A stretch of 9,934 nucleotides of DNA from Candidatus Atribacter hydrocarboniphilus (GTDB taxonomy: Bacteria > Atribacterota > Atribacteria > Atribacterales > Atribacteraceae). Made by a program: the position numbers and the translations under genes. The stretch spans positions 1-9,934 of the forward strand of contig DPKX01000288.1 of the NCBI GenBank assembly GCA_003542295.1, written 5' to 3'. Below the pieces are notes generated by a model. The model was not told the DNA's origin, made no database searches, and was given only the letters and a program-made list of their open reading frames with translations. Positions 1 through 6,937 of this stretch are shown in pieces. Position 1 is the first letter of the stretch. Each line of letters starts with the position of its first letter.

Positions 1-1
1 G

Positions 2-136
2 GTCAATCGGGGGTTGGAAATCGATTCATCTTTGGTTGAAGAGGAGAATTCCCTGATTGAAGAGCAGGTAAGTTGTGGATTAGCCATCCGTATGGCGGTT
101 TTAGAAACTCTTATCTTGGGGGGGGCAAACGGATGA
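2..136 (+). CDS. pyrB: Aspartate carbamoyltransferase, C-terminal end (partial)
   Basis: Aspartate carbamoyltransferase catalytic chain, which makes N-carbamoyl-L-aspartate from carbamoyl phosphate and aspartate in the cytoplasm. Only the last 44 codons are here; the 5' part lies upstream of the window. The visible peptide begins VNRGLEIDSS, which matches the conserved NRG-x-E-I segment near the end of the family. It continues through QVSCGLAIRMAVLETL, the usual C-terminal helix pattern (Q-V-x-x-G-x-A-x-R-M-A-V-L). The stop overlaps the pyrC start as ATGA, so the two are probably translationally coupled. Eight consecutive G bases at 118-125 encode the final Leu-Gly-Gly and also act as the ribosome-binding region for pyrC. 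No pyrI or carAB appears in the window. The assignment rests on this short tail plus the neighbouring genes, and I am fairly sure of it. Confidence 0.88.
   Translation, partial: VNRGLEIDSSLVEEENSLIEEQVSCGLAIRMAVLETLILGGANG
118..136 (+). promoter_or_regulatory. G8 run serving as pyrC ribosome-binding site, with ATGA stop/start overlap
   Basis: Eight G bases at 118-125 lie seven bases before the pyrC ATG at 133. They are the only purine-rich element that could pair with 16S rRNA there. This decides the pyrC start: an in-frame TTG-type start at 73 would add 20 residues with no family similarity, whereas ATG 133 gives the expected MNKVLIKNG N-terminus and an ATGA overlap with the pyrB stop. Confidence 0.65.
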
Positions 137-1416
137 ATAAGGTATTGATAAAAAATGGCACTTTAATTCTTCCCCAAAGCAATCGAACCATAGAAGCCGA
201 TGTATTAATCGATGATGGAGTGATCGTTCAGATTGAACCGGGGATCAATGATGGAAAAGCTGAAAGGATCAATGCTAGCGGATATTTGGTGGGTCCGGGT
301 TTAATTAATCTCCACGTTCATTTTCGCGAACCTGGGGAAGAAAAAAAAGAAGATCTTTTTTCTGGTTCTCGAGCAGCGGTAAAAGGTGGGTTTACCTCCG
401 TTTTATGTATGCCCAATACTCGTCCTCCCATCGATTCGCCCTTATTGATTTCCTGCTTTCTCAGTCGAGCTCGTGAGGTTGGTTTGGTCAATGTTTTTTC
501 GGCTGCCGCAATCAGTTTGGGATTAGAAGGAAAGGCCATGACCGACGTAGGGCTTTTGAAGAATGCCGGGGCAAAAGCATTAAGTGATGATGGAAAATGC
601 GTTAAGGACAGCCGGTTACTTTATCGGCTTATGACTTACTCACGATATTTTCATATACCTATTATTCTCCATGAAGAAGATATTGACATAGCTGGAGAAG
701 GTCAAGTCAACGAGGGAAGCGTAGCGGTTAAATTGGGATACCGATCTCTCCCAAAAGCTGCGGAAGATTCAATGATAGCCAGAGATTTAGTCCTAGCCCA
801 ATCTACTGGAGCCACGGTTCACTTTACTCATTTGTCAACAGCATTGAGTGTCAAGCTAATTGAATGGTTTCAAAACCAAGGAGCCAAAGTGGCCGCCGAT
901 GTTACTCCCCATCACCTGCTACTTGATGATCAAAGTATTATCCAATATGGAAGTCGAGCCAAAGTGAAGCCACCTCTCCGGGATCAAACCGATATTGTTG
1001 CCCTGAAAGAAGGAATTCAGCGAGGAGTTATTCGGATTTTAGCATCAGATCATGCTCCGCATGCCAATGAGGACAAAGAAGGTGATTTTAATGAAGCTGC
1101 ATTTGGTATTTCCAACTTGGAAATTGCAGTCCCGCTCTATGTGAAGGCGTTAATTGAAGATGAAATCATAAACTGGCTTGATTTTTGGAAACTGCTTAGC
1201 TTCAATCCGGCTCAATTTTTAGGATTAACAAAAAAAGGTAGTTTAGAAACTGGTATGGATGCTGATATAACCATACTTGATCCGGATACCCATCATGAGG
1301 TCAAGGTGAATGAATTTGTCTCAAAAGGGAAAAATTGTCCTTTTGATGGATGGCAGTTAAAAGGATGGCCGGTGGCAACGATAGTGAATGGTAAAATAAT
1401 GATGAGACATTCGTGA
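133..1416 (+). CDS. pyrC: Dihydroorotase, type I
   Basis: Dihydroorotase, a cytoplasmic zinc amidohydrolase that cyclises N-carbamoyl-aspartate to dihydroorotate (third step to UMP). The protein is 427 residues, the normal length for class I enzymes. The amidohydrolase metal site is complete. H61 and H63 lie in NLHVHFREPG, D153 in SDDGK, H180 in ILHEED, H233 in FTHLST and D306 in ASDHAPH. These sit at almost the same positions as in Bacillus PyrC, offset by about two. A C-terminal beta-sandwich segment (GSLETGMDADITILD, about 369-383) completes the fold. ATG 133 is chosen as start because it overlaps the pyrB stop and aligns with family N-termini. The gene lies between pyrB (overlapping) and pyrF (47-base gap). 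Nothing suggests damage or an inactive pseudo-dihydroorotase, since every catalytic residue is present. Confidence 0.97.
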   Translation: MNKVLIKNGTLILPQSNRTIEADVLIDDGVIVQIEPGINDGKAERINASGYLVGPGLINLHVHFREPGEEKKEDLFSGSRAAVKGGFTSVLCMPNTRPPIDSPLLISCFLSRAREVGLVNVFSAAAISLGLEGKAMTDVGLLKNAGAKALSDDGKCVKDSRLLYRLMTYSRYFHIPIILHEEDIDIAGEGQVNEGSVAVKLGYRSLPKAAEDSMIARDLVLAQSTGATVHFTHLSTALSVKLIEWFQNQGAKVAADVTPHHLLLDDQSIIQYGSRAKVKPPLRDQTDIVALKEGIQRGVIRILASDHAPHANEDKEGDFNEAAFGISNLEIAVPLYVKALIEDEIINWLDFWKLLSFNPAQFLGLTKKGSLETGMDADITILDPDTHHEVKVNEFVSKGKNCPFDGWQLKGWPVATIVNGKIMMRHS

Positions 1417-1445
1417 TGAGAAGTATAAAGAAAAAGAAGTAAGGT

Positions 1446-1467
1446 AAAGGAGAACCAAATGGTATGA
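1446..1467 (+). promoter_or_regulatory. pyrF ribosome-binding site with two-codon ORF (ATG GTA TGA) overlapping the pyrF start
   Basis: The sequence AAAGGAGAA at 1446-1454 is a strong Shine-Dalgarno element. The ATG with the best spacing (six bases after GGAG) is at 1459, but it opens an ORF of only two codons, ATG GTA TGA. Its TGA at 1465-1467 overlaps the true pyrF ATG at 1464 as ATGA. The pyrF ATG itself is 11 bases from GGAG, which is rather long. The pyrF frame has a stop at 1440-1442 and no alternative start codon between them, so 1464 is the only plausible start. Ribosomes may initiate at 1459 and then re-initiate at 1464; that part is inference. Confidence 0.6.
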
Positions 1468-2387
1468 ACTTTGCTGATCGAATAAGCCTTTGCATTCAAA
1501 AGTTTGGTCCCTTGGTACTTGGATTAGACCCCCATATTGAATATCTTCCCCGGTTTATCCTTGAGCAAAAACTGAAAGAAAAAGGAAAAACCTGGGAAGC
1601 CCTTGCTCAAGCGGTTACCCTAACCAATAATAAATTACTGGATGAGCTCCAAGACACAGTGGGTATGATAAAAATTCAGATGGCTTTTTATGAGATGTTG
1701 GGGATTCCAGGAATGTCAGCCTTAAAATCAACTATTGAATACGCTCGGAACTTGGGATATATCATCATTTTAGATGGAAAGCGTAATGATATCAGTAGTA
1801 CTGCTCTTGCTTACGCACGGGGATATCTCTCATCGGTCTCTTTTCCGGGTGGTCACCTAGGGTCTTATTGGAATGTAGATGCTTTAACGATTAACCCCTA
1901 TTTAGGAGAAGATGGCTTGAGACCCTTCATAGATGAAGCAGGCAAAACCGACAAGGGTATTTTCGTGTTATGTCGAACATCAAACATAAGTGCACCTACT
2001 GTACAGGACGTTTCGGGTCCAGAAAAAGTCTATGTAAAAGTTGCTCAGATGGTAGAAACCTTGGGAGAAAAAATGATCGGTGAATCAGGATTCAGTTCTA
2101 TTGGAATTGTCGTTGGGGCGACTTATCCTGATGACTTGAAATTACTTCGTACCAATTTTCCTTCACTTTTGTTTTTAATTCCTGGAGTAGGAGCTCAAAA
2201 AGGTGATATTAAATCCCTGGCTAATGCCTTTCGAGATGATGGTTTAGGTGCAATTGTTAACGTATCTCGTGATGTGATTTTTGCCTACCGGGAAGATATG
2301 AACAATGAATCCGGAGAGGGATTTGAGAAAAAGGCTCGAGAGCGAGCGATTTACTATCAAGAAAGATTTTGGGAGCTTTTTCGATGA
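1464..2387 (+). CDS. pyrF: Orotidine 5'-phosphate decarboxylase, type 2
   Basis: OMP decarboxylase, which catalyses the last step of de novo UMP synthesis in the cytoplasm. At 307 residues it is longer than the roughly 230-240-residue type 1 enzyme and fits the type 2 subfamily. The N-terminal LVLGLDPH (about 17-24) is the substrate-binding start of the TIM barrel. The catalytic D-x-K-x-x-D signature is seen as DGKRNDISST, with D104, K106 and D109. VGAT (217-220) and PGVGAQKGD (240-248) are the phosphate-binding loops near the end of the barrel. The stop overlaps the pyrK start as ATGA. An insertion around residues 120-140 (a Gly/Ser-rich stretch after YARGYL) is typical of type 2 proteins, which often carry a longer loop there. 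The only oddity is the two-codon ORF overlapping the start. Confidence 0.95.
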   Translation: MNFADRISLCIQKFGPLVLGLDPHIEYLPRFILEQKLKEKGKTWEALAQAVTLTNNKLLDELQDTVGMIKIQMAFYEMLGIPGMSALKSTIEYARNLGYIIILDGKRNDISSTALAYARGYLSSVSFPGGHLGSYWNVDALTINPYLGEDGLRPFIDEAGKTDKGIFVLCRTSNISAPTVQDVSGPEKVYVKVAQMVETLGEKMIGESGFSSIGIVVGATYPDDLKLLRTNFPSLLFLIPGVGAQKGDIKSLANAFRDDGLGAIVNVSRDVIFAYREDMNNESGEGFEKKARERAIYYQERFWELFR

Positions 2388-3157
2388 AGAGAGCTAAAAT
2401 TGTTCAAAAAAGATTCCTTGGAACATCTTTTGTTGAATTATGGCTGGAAGAAAAGGATATTGCTTATCTTGCCAGTCCTGGACAATTCGTGATGGTTACC
2501 ATTGGATCATCTTATGACCCTTTTTTAAAAAGACCCTTCGGGATTTTAGCTTGTCAAGAAAACCAATTTGGTTTGCTTTTTGAAATTGTTGGTCGAGGAA
2601 CTCAAATTTTGTCACAGCTCGAGATTGGTGATCAGGTCGATCTGCTTGGACCTCTGGGAAATGGATTTTCGTTAAATCCCAAAGAAGCTCTATTAGTTGG
2701 TGGAGGTCGTGGATTAGTTCCCCTTTATTTTTTAGCCCAAATTTTTACCAACAAAAAAGTTCCCTTTCAATTTTTCTTTGGCATTCGAAGTCAAGAAGAA
2801 AAAGTCCTTATTGAATACCTCTCTCAACTTCCAATTCCTTTAGTAATAAGTTGCCAGGAAGAATTATCTGGTTTCTATTGTGGAACAGTTTTAGACGCTT
2901 TTGAGGATTGGCGTCAGCATCATTCTTTATCAAAATCTACTCCAAAAATTTATGCATGTGGACCACAGGGAATGTTTCAGACTTTAGCAAAAATGGATGA
3001 CATAATACCCAATCAGATAGAAGTATCACTCGAATCACGAATGGGATGCGGATACGGTGTTTGCCTAAGTTGTGCAGTGAAAAAGAAAGGCCTTCCTGGG
3101 TATTTCCATGTTTGTAAAGATGGTCCAGTATTTCGATTGGGAGAAATTGAACTATGA
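2384..3157 (+). CDS. pyrK: Dihydroorotate dehydrogenase B, electron-transfer subunit
   Basis: PyrK carries FAD and a [2Fe-2S] cluster and passes electrons from the FMN of PyrD to NAD+ in the class 1B dihydroorotate dehydrogenase heterotetramer. The protein has 257 residues, the usual length. RPFGI at 50-54 is the FAD-binding R-P-x-[GS] motif of the ferredoxin reductase fold. GPLGNGF (89-95) and the glycine-rich GGGRGLVPL (106-114) belong to the flavin/nucleotide-binding part. Four cysteines near the C-terminus (C222, C227, C230 and C244, spacing C-x4-C-x2-C-x13-C) are the iron-sulfur ligands, and the ending VCKDGPVF is typical of PyrK. The chosen ATG overlaps the pyrF stop and has GGGAG eight bases upstream; a TTG five codons earlier is less likely. 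It overlaps pyrD by ATGA, consistent with stoichiometric synthesis of the two partners. Confidence 0.96.
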   Translation: MKRAKIVQKRFLGTSFVELWLEEKDIAYLASPGQFVMVTIGSSYDPFLKRPFGILACQENQFGLLFEIVGRGTQILSQLEIGDQVDLLGPLGNGFSLNPKEALLVGGGRGLVPLYFLAQIFTNKKVPFQFFFGIRSQEEKVLIEYLSQLPIPLVISCQEELSGFYCGTVLDAFEDWRQHHSLSKSTPKIYACGPQGMFQTLAKMDDIIPNQIEVSLESRMGCGYGVCLSCAVKKKGLPGYFHVCKDGPVFRLGEIEL

Positions 3158-4059
3158 ATCTCCAAGTCCACTTGGGAAATTTAACCCTATCCAACCCGAT
3201 CATCTTAGCTTCGGGAACTGCCGGGTATGGTCGAGAAATTGCTCCTTATTTAGATCTTGATCGTGTTGGAGCTTTAACTCTTAAAGGATTAAGCTCGAAT
3301 CCCTGGGTGGGAAATCCGCCACCTCGTATTCACGAAACTTATGCGGGAATAATGAACTCTATAGGCTTAGAAAACAAAGGGTTCGACCGCTTTTTTCGAG
3401 AAGACCTGCCTTTCTTAGAGAATTTTCAAACCAAGATTATTGCGAATATATGGGGAAAAACCATTGAAGAATATTCAGATATTGCCAAAAAGATGAATGG
3501 ATTAGAGCGGATTGATGCTATTGAGGTGAATGTTTCTTGCCCTAATATCGAACAGGGCGGAGAAAGTTTTTCGTCCAATGGTCAAGTTTTATGCCAACTC
3601 ATTCAAAATTTGCGACAGAAAATTCAAAAACCCCTCATCGTTAAATTAGGACCTAATACCGATGACCTGAACAACGTTCTTCAATTTATGGAAAGAGAAG
3701 GCGTAGATATACTGAGTATTACCAATACCTTTCCTGCTTTAGCAATTGATGTTGAAAATCAGAGCTATATTTTTTCCAGAAAAACCGCTGGATTATCCGG
3801 TCCGGCTATTAAACCGTTGGCTCTTAAACTGGTCTATGATGTAATACAAAGAACCCGACTTCCGATCATCGGAATGGGTGGTATAATGAAAACGGCAGAT
3901 GCCCTTGAATATTTCCTTATTGGGGCTCAGGCAGTTGCGTTGGGATCGGTAAATCTCATTGATCCTTCGGCTGCTGTTCAAATCATTGAAGGTATTAAAG
4001 CTTATTTGGTTCAAAAAAATATCTTTGATATTAATGATTTAATTGGAAAAGTGAGGTAG
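3154..4059 (+). CDS. pyrD: Dihydroorotate dehydrogenase, type 1B catalytic subunit
   Basis: FMN-containing catalytic subunit that oxidises dihydroorotate to orotate in the cytoplasm, working with the adjacent PyrK. The 301-residue length fits class 1 enzymes; there is no N-terminal membrane-targeting extension as in class 2. The catalytic base is Cys129 in EVNVSCPNIEQGG, which is diagnostic of class 1 (class 2 uses Ser). NSIGLEN (68-74), the lysine of TLKG (K44), GLSGPAIKP (213-221) and the FMN phosphate-binding IIGMGGI (238-244) are all present. The type 1B assignment follows from the adjacent pyrK. The start overlaps the pyrK stop as ATGA. The gap to pyrE is only a few bases. Nothing is missing or unusual. 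Confidence 0.97.
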   Translation: MNLQVHLGNLTLSNPIILASGTAGYGREIAPYLDLDRVGALTLKGLSSNPWVGNPPPRIHETYAGIMNSIGLENKGFDRFFREDLPFLENFQTKIIANIWGKTIEEYSDIAKKMNGLERIDAIEVNVSCPNIEQGGESFSSNGQVLCQLIQNLRQKIQKPLIVKLGPNTDDLNNVLQFMEREGVDILSITNTFPALAIDVENQSYIFSRKTAGLSGPAIKPLALKLVYDVIQRTRLPIIGMGGIMKTADALEYFLIGAQAVALGSVNLIDPSAAVQIIEGIKAYLVQKNIFDINDLIGKVR

Positions 4060-4067
4060 GTATAGTG

Positions 4068-4652
4068 ATGAGAGAGCAGGAAATCCTTCAGCTATTTCGC
4101 GAGGCCGGAGCTTTTATGGAGGGACATTTTCTTCTCACCTCCGGGCTACACAGTCCCTTTTATATAGAAAAATTCAAATTACTTCAACAACCAAAATATG
4201 TTGAATTATTAGCTGGAGAGCTCATCGAGCGTTTTTCGGGAGCAACACCAGATGTTGTTGTTGGTCCTGCGGTTGGGGGTATCATTCTTGCTTACGAAGT
4301 TGCACGACAATTGGGGATACGAATGGCTTTCACCGAAAGAGAAAATGGGAAAATGAAATTTCGTCGGGATTTTGTTTTGGGCCAGAATAACTCAGTTCTC
4401 GTCGTTGAAGATGTGGTTACCACGGGTTCTTCAGCTCAAGAAGTGATTGATGTTATAAAAGAAACTGGAGCCAAGATTATCGGAGTGGGGATACTAGTTG
4501 ACCGAAGCGGGGGTAAGATTCAATTCAAATATCCCTTTCACCCCCTATTGCAAATGGAAGTTAAGACCTATTCGCCTGATGAGTGTCCTCTCTGTAAAGA
4601 ACATATCGAACTCCAAAAACGGGGAAGCCGAAATTTATCAGTAAATCCATAA
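4068..4652 (+). CDS. pyrE: Orotate phosphoribosyltransferase
   Basis: Converts orotate and PRPP to OMP, the step before PyrF. With the ATG at 4068 the protein has 194 residues. The PRPP-binding signature of type I phosphoribosyltransferases is clear at 112-122 (VVEDVVTTGSS). The N-terminal GHFLLTSGLHSPFYIEKF segment (about 19-36) is typical of PyrE. FTERENGKMKFRRDF (88-102) covers the flexible catalytic loop. The C-terminal YSPDECPLCK (168-177) contains the CPLC pair seen in one branch of the PyrE family; its role is not known to me. A GTG codon immediately precedes the ATG (4065), so the start could be one codon earlier; the upstream GAGG at 4053-4056 does not decide between them. It follows pyrD by eight bases, so it is certainly the same transcript. 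Confidence 0.96.
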   Translation: MREQEILQLFREAGAFMEGHFLLTSGLHSPFYIEKFKLLQQPKYVELLAGELIERFSGATPDVVVGPAVGGIILAYEVARQLGIRMAFTERENGKMKFRRDFVLGQNNSVLVVEDVVTTGSSAQEVIDVIKETGAKIIGVGILVDRSGGKIQFKYPFHPLLQMEVKTYSPDECPLCKEHIELQKRGSRNLSVNP

Positions 4653-4682
4653 TTTAATATTGAATGGAGAGAATTGTTTTTG

Positions 4683-4699
4683 AAGGAGAAAACCCAGTA

Positions 4700-4702
<3 letters not shown>
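4683..4702 (+). promoter_or_regulatory. Ribosome-binding site for the M20 hydrolase gene
   Basis: AAGGAG at 4683-4688 precedes ATG 4700 by 11 bases. An earlier in-frame ATG at 4664 has no purine-rich element in front of it, so 4700 is preferred. The spacing is longer than ideal, which leaves modest doubt. Confidence 0.5.
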
Positions 4703-6876
<2,174 letters not shown>

Positions 6877-6920
6877 TAAATATTATAACCTTGGTTTAAA
6901 TGATTAGAAAGATAAGCCCG

Positions 6921-6937
6921 AAGGAGGGAGATTCTTG
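6921..6937 (+). promoter_or_regulatory. Strong Shine-Dalgarno and TTG start of the A2M gene
   Basis: AAGGAGGGAG at 6921-6930 contains a full AAGGAGG core, which ends seven bases before TTG 6935. The TTG opens directly into a signal peptide (MKLLSWISFI), and the next in-frame ATG is about 55 codons later and would remove that signal. This makes the TTG start convincing despite the rare codon. The 58-base gap before it (6877-6934) shows no convincing promoter and no terminator hairpin. Confidence 0.8.

Noticed and set aside
340..364. A-rich then AAGATCTT then T-rich stretch resembling a terminator or inverted repeat
   Set aside because: It lies inside the conserved pyrC coding sequence (EKKEDLFS), the stem is AT-only apart from one GATC core, and it contains a mismatch; it is best explained by codon use.
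4664..4699. Upstream in-frame ATG extending the M20 hydrolase by 12 residues
   Set aside because: There is no purine-rich ribosome-binding element before 4664, whereas AAGGAG precedes the ATG at 4700.
6877..6934. TATTATAA-like sequence before the A2M gene as a possible promoter
   Set aside because: No -35 element is found at a suitable distance and AT-rich hexamers are common in this genome, so a promoter cannot be supported.
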